This document shows, piece after piece, positions 1 to 7,870 of a stretch of DNA of 64,000 bases (position 1 is the first letter of the stretch; each line of letters opens with the position of its first letter). The notes beneath the pieces are model-generated. The model saw only the letters and a list, made by a program, of their open reading frames with translations. It was not told the DNA's origin and ran no database searches. The position numbers and the translations under genes were made by a program. The stretch is from Janthinobacterium sp. SUN073 (GTDB lineage: Bacteria > Pseudomonadota > Gammaproteobacteria > Burkholderiales > Burkholderiaceae_D), in contig NZ_JAPUBT010000001.1 in NCBI RefSeq assembly GCF_030397665.1, positions 1,692,781 through 1,756,780 of the forward strand. The letters run 5' to 3'.

Positions 1-496
<496 letters not shown>

Positions 497-531
497 GCGA
501 CCATCGCTACCCGGATCAGGCAGATCCACTC

Positions 532-576
532 CCGCGGGGCGGCCAGCATACAAATGCTGCCCGCCCCGCGGTTTTT
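532..576 (+). terminator. Rho-independent terminator after purB
   Basis: An 11-bp perfect stem (532-542 with 561-571, CCGCGGGGCGG) continues through a second 6-bp stem (544-549 with 554-559) and is followed by five T. It lies 35 bases after the purB stop. Confidence 0.9.
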
Positions 577-633
577 CCGGCAATCTTTCTTGTAGAATCT
601 GCAGCACGCAGCGTAATTTGCTTTTCTTTGGTA

Positions 634-657
634 TATTAGGTCGAATTAGTCCTAATA
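634..657. promoter_or_regulatory. Inverted repeat upstream of the cytochrome b561 gene, candidate operator
   Basis: TATTAGG (634-640) and CCTAATA (651-657) are perfect inverted 7-mers separated by 10 bases, in the AT-rich stretch between the purB terminator and the ATG at 683. This geometry suits a dimeric regulator. No regulator gene is adjacent, so the ligand is unknown. Confidence 0.45.
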
Positions 658-682
658 CGTACTACATTCAAGAAAGCCGCCG

Positions 683-1207
683 ATGCAACGCTACACCACC
701 ACCGCCATCATCCTGCACTGGCTGACCGCCCTGCTGATCATCAGCGCCTTTGTCATGGGCCTGGTCATGACGGACATTCCCGGCCTGACGCCCACCAAGC
801 TCAAATATTTCTCCTGGCACAAGTGGCTGGGCGTGACCGTGCTGGCCATCGCCGCCATCCGCCTGCTGTGGCGCAAGGCCAACGTGCCGCCGCCGCACCC
901 GGCCAGCATGGTTGCCTGGCAAAAGAAGGCGGCCGATGCCATGCACGTGCTGCTGTACATCCTGATTTTCGCCGTGCCCATCTCCGGCTACCTGTACACC
1001 CTGGCAGCCGGCGTGCCGGTGGTGTATCTGGGCCTGTTCCAGTTGCCCGTCATCATGGCGCCGAACCCGGAACTTAAGCCGCTCTTAAAAGAAATTCATT
1101 ATGTTCTGAACATGACAATGGCCGCCGCCGTGGCCGCCCATGTGCTGGCGGCGCTGAAGCACCAGTTCATCGACCGCGACGGCGTCCTCAAGCGCATGTT
1201 GCCGTAA
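683..1207 (+). CDS. Cytochrome b561 family protein (YceJ/CybB type)
   Basis: This 174-residue protein has four predicted membrane helices and the conserved histidines expected of a di-heme cytochrome b561: one in the first helix (ILHW), one in SWHKWLGV, and two near the C terminus (IHYV and AAHV). Family members move electrons from membrane quinol to other acceptors; CybB of E. coli is a superoxide:quinone oxidoreductase. The gene is followed after 41 bases by two yceI-like genes on the same strand, the same pairing as E. coli yceJ-yceI, so the three probably form one operon. Length matches the family. A palindrome at 634-657 may control it. The physiological donor and acceptor cannot be read from sequence. 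Confidence 0.88.
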   Translation: MQRYTTTAIILHWLTALLIISAFVMGLVMTDIPGLTPTKLKYFSWHKWLGVTVLAIAAIRLLWRKANVPPPHPASMVAWQKKAADAMHVLLYILIFAVPISGYLYTLAAGVPVVYLGLFQLPVIMAPNPELKPLLKEIHYVLNMTMAAAVAAHVLAALKHQFIDRDGVLKRMLP

Positions 1208-1248
1208 CACCGACTTCCCTTGCTAACTGAAACTCCAGGAAAAATAAG

Positions 1249-1803
1249 ATGAAAACCACCCAACGCCTCGTCCTCGCTTCCCTGCTGGGCCTGTCCGTGG
1301 CCGCCACCGCCGCCACTCTGCTGAAAGTCGATCCCGCCAAGACCAGCGTGTCGGCCGTGTTCAAGCAAATGAACGTGCCCGTGGAAGCGAAGTTCAAGAA
1401 ATTCAATATCGCCATCGATTACAACCCGGCCACGCCGGATGCCTCGAAGGCGTCGGTGGACATCGAGACGGCCAGCATCGATATCGGCGACCCCGAGTAC
1501 AACAAGGAAGTGGCGAAGAAAGAATGGTTCAATTCGGCCCAGTTCCCGAAAGCCACCTTTGTCTCGAGCAGCATCAAGGCGGCCGGCGCGGGCAAGCTGA
1601 CGGTGAGCGGCAAGCTGAGCATCAAAGGCAAGACCACCGACGTGACCTTCCCCCTGACGGTGAAAGCCGACGGCGGCAAATATGCGTTCGACGGCGCCCT
1701 GCCGATCAAGCGCCTGACCTACAACATCGGCGAAGGCGAGTGGAAAGACACGAGCATGGTCGCCGATGAGGTCACAATTAAATTCCATGTTTCTGCTCAG
1801 TAA
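1249..1803 (+). CDS. YceI family periplasmic protein (first copy)
   Basis: 184 residues with a signal peptide ending near SVAATA-ATLLK and then a YceI lipocalin-like beta barrel (conserved KGKTTDVTFPL and the FPKATF strand). YceI proteins bind long isoprenoids such as polyprenyl phosphate or ubiquinone-like chains in the periplasm. AGGA lies just before the ATG, which supports this start. It sits between the cytochrome b561 gene and a second yceI copy. The two copies are clearly diverged: this one carries a GDPEYNKEVAKKEWFN loop, while the downstream one has the more common AMNTHAKKADMFNVEKFP loop, so they are paralogues with possibly different ligands and not a recent duplication. Confidence 0.88.
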   Translation: MKTTQRLVLASLLGLSVAATAATLLKVDPAKTSVSAVFKQMNVPVEAKFKKFNIAIDYNPATPDASKASVDIETASIDIGDPEYNKEVAKKEWFNSAQFPKATFVSSSIKAAGAGKLTVSGKLSIKGKTTDVTFPLTVKADGGKYAFDGALPIKRLTYNIGEGEWKDTSMVADEVTIKFHVSAQ

Positions 1804-1836
1804 TCGCTATACCCCTTGTTCAACCTTAGGATATTC

Positions 1837-2412
1837 ATGACATTCAAGCATTTGATGATCGCCGTGCTGGCAGCCGCCGGCGCGGGTTCGGCCATGGCCG
1901 CTACCGACACCTACAACCTCGACCCGACGCACACTTTCCCCAGCTTTGAAGCCGATCACATGGGCATGTCCGTCTGGCGCGGCAAGTTCAACAAGACCAA
2001 GGGAACCGTGACCCTGGACCGCGCCGCCAAGACGGGCAGCCTGGACCTGGTCATCGATGCCGATTCGATCGATTTCGGCCTCGACGCCATGAACACGCAC
2101 GCGAAAAAAGCGGACATGTTCAATGTGGAAAAATTCCCGGCCATCACCTACAAGAGCAAGTCGTTCAAGTTCAACGGCGATCAGCTGGTGGAAGTCGATG
2201 GCGAACTGACCCTGCTGGGCGTGACCAAGCCCGTCAAATTGAACGTGAGCAAATTCAAGTGCATCATGCACCCGCGCTACAAGCGTGAAGTGTGCGGCGC
2301 CGATGCCAGCGCGGAATTCAAGCGCAGCGACTTTGGCCTGAACTACGGCATGCCGGCGTTCTCGCCGGAAGTCAAACTGGCCATCCAGGTGGAAGCCATC
2401 AAGGCCGACTAA
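1837..2412 (+). CDS. YceI family periplasmic protein (second copy)
   Basis: 191 residues. I chose the ATG at 1837, since TTAGGAT is well placed before it and the product then begins with a clean signal peptide (MTFKHLMIAVLAAAGAGSAMA). An in-frame ATG at 1816 would add MFNLRIF and has no better ribosome site. The mature part is a YceI barrel with the usual YNLDPTHTFPSFEADHMG opening and the FNVEKFPAITYKS and LGVTKPVKLNV strands. Two cysteines (CIMHPRYKREVC) may form a disulfide in the periplasm. It is the last gene of the likely b561-yceI-yceI operon and is followed by a terminator. An isoprenoid-binding role is inferred from the family. Confidence 0.9.
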   Translation: MTFKHLMIAVLAAAGAGSAMAATDTYNLDPTHTFPSFEADHMGMSVWRGKFNKTKGTVTLDRAAKTGSLDLVIDADSIDFGLDAMNTHAKKADMFNVEKFPAITYKSKSFKFNGDQLVEVDGELTLLGVTKPVKLNVSKFKCIMHPRYKREVCGADASAEFKRSDFGLNYGMPAFSPEVKLAIQVEAIKAD

Positions 2413-2432
2413 ACACAGCCTTGCCGTATCAC

Positions 2433-2468
2433 AAGCCCGCCTCGCTGCCCGCAGCCAGGCGGGCTTTT
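2433..2468 (+). terminator. Terminator after the second yceI gene
   Basis: AAGCCCGCC (2433-2441) pairs with GGCGGGCTT (2458-2466) and is followed by TTTT. It lies 20 bases after the stop codon. Confidence 0.85.
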
Positions 2469-2576
2469 GCATGCACGACGCAAATCCGCTGGACTTTTCT
2501 ATCGTGCGGCATCAGTATCACTTGGCATGATGTTTTTCTAACATGACACCCACTTACCCATCGCGCGGAGGATTAC

Positions 2577-2846
2577 ATGAATTTCATTATCTGGATCGTT
2601 ATTGGCGGCGTCATCGGCTGGCTGGCCAGCATGGTCATGAAAACCGATGCGCAACAAGGCATCTTCCTCAATATCGTCGTCGGCATCGTGGGCGCCTTTC
2701 TGGGTGGCTGGCTGCTGGCGCCCCTGTTCGGCACGGGCACCATCAATAGCGACAACTTCAGCGTGTCTTCGCTGCTGGTTTCATTCCTGGGCGCCGTGAT
2801 CCTGCTGGGCATCGTGAATCTTTTGCGCCGCGGCAAAATCCGCTAG
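2577..2846 (+). CDS. GlsB/YeaQ/YmgE family small membrane protein
   Basis: 89 residues with three hydrophobic helices and the glycine-rich pattern of the transglycosylase-associated (GlsB/YeaQ/YmgE) family: IWIVIGGVIGWLASMVM, the loop MKTDAQQGIFLNIVVGIVGA, and GGWLLAPL. The family is found in inner membranes and is often induced under general stress; its molecular role is unsettled. GCGCGGAGGATTAC gives a strong Shine-Dalgarno sequence before the ATG. The gene is monocistronic, lying between two terminators. Length is normal for the family. Confidence 0.85.
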   Translation: MNFIIWIVIGGVIGWLASMVMKTDAQQGIFLNIVVGIVGAFLGGWLLAPLFGTGTINSDNFSVSSLLVSFLGAVILLGIVNLLRRGKIR

Positions 2847-3150
2847 ACCGGCGACACGCCGTGCCTCACGAGGTGGCCGGGCCGCGCAAGCGCCCGGCCA
2901 CTTTTATTGCTGCTAGGACACGTATGGACAATACCACAGTCGCCGCACGGAAAAATGCGGGCTGGCGGCCGGCTCCTGCCCCTACGCCACTGATAATGAT
3001 GCAATTTAAGCAATTATGCCGAAACATGCCACCCGGAAAATGTCATTGACTAGTGCGAGTTCGATACGGATACTCTAGGTCGCCCGCTGAGAAAAACACT
3101 GGGTACACGTTGGTTCCGACTTCCCACCATGTAAAAAGACTAGAACTCGA
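2847..3150. other. Intergenic region of about 300 bases before the S46 peptidase gene
   Basis: After the terminator at 2873-2905 the rest is noticeably lower in GC than its neighbours. It holds no convincing reading frame and no clear -35/-10 pair. No Shine-Dalgarno sequence is obvious before the ATG at 3151 (the preceding bases are AGACTAGAACTCGA). It may contain the leader and regulatory region of the peptidase gene. Confidence 0.5.
2873..2905 (+). terminator. Terminator after the GlsB-like gene
   Basis: GTGGCCGGGC (2873-2882) pairs with GCCCGGCCAC (2892-2901), followed by TTTT. Confidence 0.85.
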
Positions 3151-5304
3151 ATGAAAAAATCTTTAATCGCGCTCGCCATCCTGAGCAATTTCGCACACGC
3201 CGACGAAGGCATGTGGATGCCCCAACAGCTGCCACAAGTAGCCAAGGAACTGAAAGCGGCCGGACTGAAACTCGATCCGACCACCCTGACCAAACTGACC
3301 GAGTTCCCGATGGGCGCCATTGTCAGCCTGGGTGGTTGCTCGGCCTCGTTCGTCTCGCCGCAAGGTCTGGTTGCCACCAACCACCATTGCGTCTACAACA
3401 GCGTGGCGGTCAATTCGACCAAGGAACGCGATTTGCTGGCCAACGGCTTCCTGGCCAAGACCTTCGCTGAAGAATTGCCGGCCGCTCCGGGCAGCCGCAT
3501 CTTCGTCACCTCGGCCGTGACGAATGTCAGCGACAAGATCATCACCGCCGACGTGGCCAAGCTGCAAGGCAAGGCACGCATCGACGCGATCGAGAAAAAC
3601 CAGAAAAAACTGGTCGCCGAATGCGAAAAAGAAGCCGGCTTCCGCTGCACCGTGTCGAGCTACTACGGCGGCCTGGAGTTCTACCTGATCAAGCAACTGG
3701 AAATCCGCGACGTGCGCCTGGTACACGCGCCTCCAGCGGGCGTAGGCAAATTCGGCGGCGACACCGACAACTGGATGTGGCCACGCCACACGGGCGACTA
3801 CGGTTTCTACCGCGCCTATGTCAGCCGCGACGGCAAAGCTGCCGACTTCAGCAAGGACAACGTGCCGTACCAGCCAAAACACGTGCTGAAACTGGCCAAG
3901 GATGGCTTGAAAGAAGGCGATTTCGTGATGGCGCTGGGCTACCCTGGCCGCACCAACCGTCACCGCCTGCCATCGGAAGTGGCGTTCACGTTTGACTGGA
4001 ACTATCCGGCCTTCGTGAAAGCGTCGGGCGAAACCCTGGCCATCATCGCGCGCGAAACCAAGGACAACAAGGACATTGCCCTGAAATACGCGGGTCAGGT
4101 CGCTGGCGTGAACAATTACTACAAGAACCGCCAAGGCATGCTCGATTCCTACGCCGGCAGCGACTTCCTGGCGCGCAAGACAACGGAACACGAAGCCCTG
4201 AAAACCTGGGTCAACGCCAATGCTGCCCGCAAGGCGGAGTTTGCCGGCGACATCGAGCAAGTGGAAAAGCTGATCGCCGAACGCGATGCCGACACCAAGC
4301 GCGACTTCTTCCTGGGCTACGCACAGCCACGCCTGCTGAACACGGCACGCAGTCTGTATCGTTTGTCCAACGAAAGCACCAAGGCCGATACGGAACGCAA
4401 GTCCGGCTACCAGACGCGCGATTTGCCGCGCATGGAAGCGGGCATCACCTCGGTCGAGCGCACCTACGATGAAAAAGTCGACAAGGCGCTGGTACTGAAC
4501 AGCCTGACCAAGTACGCCGCGCAACCGGCAGCACAGCGCCGCGCCAGCTTTGACGCCGCCATCGGCATCAAGGACGGCATGTCGCCAGCCGACCTGTCCG
4601 CCGCCCTGGACAAACTGTATGCGGGCAGCAAGCTGGCCGACAAGGCCGAGCGCGCAGCATGGCTGAAACGCACGCCTGCCGAATTCCAGGCCAGCAAGGA
4701 CAGCTTCATCCAGGCAGCCGTCGCCATGTATCCTGACTCGCTGAAAAACGAAGCGGAAGACGAAGAACTGGCAGGCAAGATCCAGCAAGCCTACGCCAAC
4801 TACATGAAAGCAAAAATTGCCTTCATGAAGAGCAAAGGACTAGCCGTCTACCCTGACGCCAACAGCACCCTGCGCGTAACGTTCGGCAAAGTGGCCGGCC
4901 GTGACCATGGCGCCGACGGCACCACCTGGACCGCTTTCACCACCGTCAATGGCGTCGCTGCCAAAGCCACGGGCCAGGGCGAGTTCAATGCACCAGCGAA
5001 TCAACTGGCGGCGATCAAAGCCAAGGACTTCGGTAAATTCGTCGATCCGAAGCTGAAAACCGTGCCGGTCGACTACCTGGCAACGTTGGATATCACCGGT
5101 GGCAACTCCGGTTCGGCTGCCCTGAACTCGAAAGGTGAATTCATCGGCCTGGCCTTCGACGGCACGCTGGACTCGATCATCTCCGATTGGGACTACAACA
5201 AGGCCAACACCCGTTCGATCCAGGTCGACCTGCGCTACATGCTGTGGAACATGAAACACATCGACCACGCAGATAACCTGCTGAAAGAAATGGGCGCTGA
5301 ATAA
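3151..5304 (+). CDS. S46 family dipeptidyl-peptidase, DPP7-like
   Basis: 717 residues, the usual length of S46 exopeptidases, with a signal peptide (MKKSLIALAILSNFAHA). The chymotrypsin-like triad is visible: His in TNHHC (residue 79), Asp in HTGDYGFYR (216) and Ser in GGNSGSA (653). The mature protein begins DEGMW, and S46 enzymes use a conserved Asn in the DNWMWPRHTGD region (about 206-216) to hold the substrate amino group. Near residue 670 it has FDG, where DPP11 has an Arg that selects acidic residues; a Gly there is typical of DPP7, which prefers hydrophobic P1 residues (inferred). It would release dipeptides from oligopeptides outside the cytoplasmic membrane. It stands alone between terminators. 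No ribosome site is obvious. Confidence 0.93.
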   Translation: MKKSLIALAILSNFAHADEGMWMPQQLPQVAKELKAAGLKLDPTTLTKLTEFPMGAIVSLGGCSASFVSPQGLVATNHHCVYNSVAVNSTKERDLLANGFLAKTFAEELPAAPGSRIFVTSAVTNVSDKIITADVAKLQGKARIDAIEKNQKKLVAECEKEAGFRCTVSSYYGGLEFYLIKQLEIRDVRLVHAPPAGVGKFGGDTDNWMWPRHTGDYGFYRAYVSRDGKAADFSKDNVPYQPKHVLKLAKDGLKEGDFVMALGYPGRTNRHRLPSEVAFTFDWNYPAFVKASGETLAIIARETKDNKDIALKYAGQVAGVNNYYKNRQGMLDSYAGSDFLARKTTEHEALKTWVNANAARKAEFAGDIEQVEKLIAERDADTKRDFFLGYAQPRLLNTARSLYRLSNESTKADTERKSGYQTRDLPRMEAGITSVERTYDEKVDKALVLNSLTKYAAQPAAQRRASFDAAIGIKDGMSPADLSAALDKLYAGSKLADKAERAAWLKRTPAEFQASKDSFIQAAVAMYPDSLKNEAEDEELAGKIQQAYANYMKAKIAFMKSKGLAVYPDANSTLRVTFGKVAGRDHGADGTTWTAFTTVNGVAAKATGQGEFNAPANQLAAIKAKDFGKFVDPKLKTVPVDYLATLDITGGNSGSAALNSKGEFIGLAFDGTLDSIISDWDYNKANTRSIQVDLRYMLWNMKHIDHADNLLKEMGAE

Positions 5305-5342
5305 CAAAAAGCAATAACCCGGCAACGGGCGCTTTAGCCTGA

Positions 5343-5369
5343 GCCACTCCTGCGGGAGTGGCTTTTTTT
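5343..5369 (+). terminator. Terminator between the S46 peptidase and the convergent gene
   Basis: GCCACTCC (5343-5350), loop TGCG, GGAGTGGC (5355-5362), followed by seven T. It ends the plus-strand peptidase transcript just before the stop of the minus-strand gene at 5373. Confidence 0.92.
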
Positions 5370-5372
5370 CGC

Positions 5373-5939
5373 CTAGCGTTTTACTTTGGTGAAACGGTAA
5401 GGCACTTCTTCCTCCTCGCCAAACACGTGTGCCCTGCCACTTCCCAGCGGCAACATGACCCGCCGGCCATCCTGGCGCAGCAAGGCCAGGTCGGCGCCGG
5501 GAAAGCGCTGCGCCAGCAGCGGATACGCCGGCCGGGCTATGCTGGCGGCGGGAATCACGATGCGGTAATCGGCCTCGCCAAAGTCCAGCAGCAGCGCGGG
5601 AGCCTCAGGCCCCGGCAGCGCCGTGATGCGCAGGCGCGTGCTTCCCTTGACAAGCTCGAAGGCTGACCACGGGGGCAAGCTGCGCCGCATGGAGCCGATC
5701 TGCAACTGTGGCGCCTGGCCCGCATCGGCCGACGTCAGCAAGACATCGGGCCGCTCCTCCGCTACTGCCCCATCGACGGCCAGCAGCCAGCCACGGTAAC
5801 GTATCAGCGCCCCCTGCGCGGTGGCCGTGACGGAACCGCCCTGCGTCACGGGTTCCTTGCTTGCCGGCAAGCGCAATGGCGCCGCCTGTGCCGCCAGGCA
5901 AGCCCACCACACCAGTGCCGCCATCGCTGCCTTGCCCAT
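5373..5939 (-). CDS. Exported protein resembling a degenerate metallo-beta-lactamase fold
   Basis: 188 residues with a signal peptide (cleavage near LAAQA-APLRL). No family is named with certainty. The order of segments recalls UlaG-like metallo-beta-lactamase proteins: GALIRYRGWLLAVDG (where the family has a strand ending in DP/DG), RPDVLLTSAD (where active members have LLTHxHxDH), ITALPG, LLLDFGEADYRIVIPAAS (family: GD), and RFPGADLALL. The histidines and aspartates that bind metal are absent, so if the fold is right it is not a hydrolase. The gene converges on the S46 peptidase and is divergent from the M14 gene. The alternative is an unrelated secreted beta-rich protein. Confidence 0.6.
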   Translation of the reverse strand: MGKAAMAALVWWACLAAQAAPLRLPASKEPVTQGGSVTATAQGALIRYRGWLLAVDGAVAEERPDVLLTSADAGQAPQLQIGSMRRSLPPWSAFELVKGSTRLRITALPGPEAPALLLDFGEADYRIVIPAASIARPAYPLLAQRFPGADLALLRQDGRRVMLPLGSGRAHVFGEEEEVPYRFTKVKR

Positions 5940-6024
5940 GCCGCCTCCACCCTTGCGCCTGAAAGGTATTCATAACACAAGTCCGGCGATCGCCTGCTGT
6001 CGCGCATCAAGGCAGAAGCGCCGG

Positions 6025-6033
6025 TGCTACAAT
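6025..6033 (+). promoter_or_regulatory. Possible extended -10 promoter of the M14 peptidase gene
   Basis: TGCTACAAT fits an extended -10 element (TGnTAnAAT) 59 bases before the ATG at 6092, in the gap between divergent genes. No good -35 is seen at 16-18 bases. Pattern match only. Confidence 0.35.
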
Positions 6034-6091
6034 TGGCCCCTAGCGGGCGTACTTACCCAGCGCGCCTTCCCCCTCCCAGACTCAGACCGCT

Positions 6092-7780
6092 ATGCCACCA
6101 GACTTGCGCACGACCTACGAACTCGGCAACCACAACCAGACCACGACCTGGCTGGAATGCATCACCTTCTACAAAGATCTCGCCGCACGCTATCCGCAGG
6201 TGCTGCACTTCGAACAGATCGGCCTGTCCGACTCGGGCGTGCCCATCCACGCTGGCGTCGTCAGCGCCGATGGCGTGTTCGACCGCAAGCAGATCAAGCG
6301 TGCAGGCCGCACCGTCTTTTTCAACAACAACGGCATCCATCCGGGCGAACCGGAAGGCATCGACGCCTGCATGGCCATCGTGCGCGACCTCTGCACACAG
6401 CCCGAGCGCCTGGCGGCGCTGGGCAGCACCGTGCTGCTGTTCATTCCGATCTACAACGTCGATGGCAGCCTGAACCGCGCTAATACCTCGCGCGTAAACC
6501 AGGATGGCCCGGAGCAATTCGGTTTCCGCGGCAACAGCCGCCACCTGGACTTGAACCGCGATTTCATCAAGTGCGACAGCCTGAACGCGCAAGTGTTCAA
6601 CCGCCTGCTGGCCAGCTGGGACCCGGACGTGATGGTCGACACGCACACGTCGAACGGCGCCGACTATCCGTACACGATGACCCTGATCCACACGCAGACG
6701 GATAAGCTGGGCAATGGCCTCGGCCCCTTCCTGCAAGACACCATGCTGCCGCACATCTTTGCGGCCATGGAAAGCGCCGGCTGGCCCACCTGCCCGTACG
6801 TCAATCCCGTCAAGGACAGCCCCGACCACGGCATCGCCGAATTCCTCGAAGTGCCCCGCTTTTCCACCGGTTTTGCGGCCCTGCATCACGTCATCGGTTT
6901 CATGCCGGAAACGCACATGCTCAAACCGTTTGCCGACCGCTACGCTTCCATGCGCGCCCTGCTCGACATCACGATGGCGTTTACCATCGAACATGGCGAG
7001 ACAATCCGCCAATTGCGCGCGCAAGCCAAGGCGGCGGGACGCACGCAAGCCGAATGGCCGATCCACTGGGCCATGAATGAAGAGCAACCGTCGACCTTCC
7101 CCTTCAAGGGCTATGCGGCGCAATACACGCCGAGTATCCTGGGCGACTACCAGCGCCTGTCCTACGACCGCTCGCAGCCGTGGGAGCGCGATATCGCCTA
7201 CTACAACCGCTTCGATGCGGACGTCACCGTGGCCGCGCCGAAAGCCTATGTCGTGCCCCAAGCCTGGCGCGAAGTCATCGAGCGGCTGCGCTGGAACGGC
7301 GTCGAAATGTCGCGAATCACCGCCGAACAGACCTTAACGGCGCGCTACTACCACATCGCATCCGTCGGCACGCGCGCCACCGCCTACGAAGGCCATATGT
7401 TCCACGACACGGTGGAAGTGGAAGCACGCACGGGCCAGTTCACGGTGCAGGCGGGCGATTATGTCATCAGCCTGGCGCAGGACAACGCCCGCTACGCCGT
7501 GGAAACGCTGGAACCGCAGGCGCACGACAGTTTCTTCCGCTGGGGCTTCTTCAACAGCGTGCTGGAGAAGAAAGAAGCGTTCTCCGATTACGTCTTCGAA
7601 GACATGGCATCCGAACTGCTGCGCGACGAACCGGCGCTGGCGGCCAAATTCGCCGACTGGAAAGCAGCGAATCCGGCCTTGCTGAGCAATCAGGAAGCCG
7701 TGCTCGATTTCATTTTTGAGCACTGCCAGCGCTTTGCCGAGCCCGAATGGCGGCGTTACCCGGTCATTGCCCTGATGTAA
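6092..7780 (+). CDS. M14 family zinc carboxypeptidase
   Basis: 562 residues. The metal site of M14 peptidases is present: HxxE in GIHPGEPEG (His83, Glu86) and the third ligand His in VDTHTSNGADY (His185). Substrate-binding residues lie in LDLNRDF (Arg156). There is no signal peptide, so the product is probably cytoplasmic, as in several M14 subgroups of proteobacteria. The C-terminal 250 residues lack a familiar name and may form a second beta domain. Such enzymes remove C-terminal residues from peptides or modified peptides. It is preceded by a divergent gene and followed by a hairpin. The ribosome site before ATG 6092 is weak; no alternative start improves it. Confidence 0.88.
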   Translation: MPPDLRTTYELGNHNQTTTWLECITFYKDLAARYPQVLHFEQIGLSDSGVPIHAGVVSADGVFDRKQIKRAGRTVFFNNNGIHPGEPEGIDACMAIVRDLCTQPERLAALGSTVLLFIPIYNVDGSLNRANTSRVNQDGPEQFGFRGNSRHLDLNRDFIKCDSLNAQVFNRLLASWDPDVMVDTHTSNGADYPYTMTLIHTQTDKLGNGLGPFLQDTMLPHIFAAMESAGWPTCPYVNPVKDSPDHGIAEFLEVPRFSTGFAALHHVIGFMPETHMLKPFADRYASMRALLDITMAFTIEHGETIRQLRAQAKAAGRTQAEWPIHWAMNEEQPSTFPFKGYAAQYTPSILGDYQRLSYDRSQPWERDIAYYNRFDADVTVAAPKAYVVPQAWREVIERLRWNGVEMSRITAEQTLTARYYHIASVGTRATAYEGHMFHDTVEVEARTGQFTVQAGDYVISLAQDNARYAVETLEPQAHDSFFRWGFFNSVLEKKEAFSDYVFEDMASELLRDEPALAAKFADWKAANPALLSNQEAVLDFIFEHCQRFAEPEWRRYPVIALM

Positions 7781-7808
7781 CTCCGGGCTGTAGCGAATGC
7801 AACATCCT

Positions 7809-7844
7809 GGCGCCGCATCGGAGACCCCGGTGCGGCGCCTCTTT
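7809..7844 (+). terminator. Probable terminator after the M14 gene
   Basis: GGCGCCGCA (7809-7817) pairs with TGCGGCGCC (7831-7839) and is followed by TCTTTCT, a weak U-tract. Confidence 0.65.
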
Positions 7845-7870
7845 CTGTGCCCTGCCCACAAGGTAATCCC

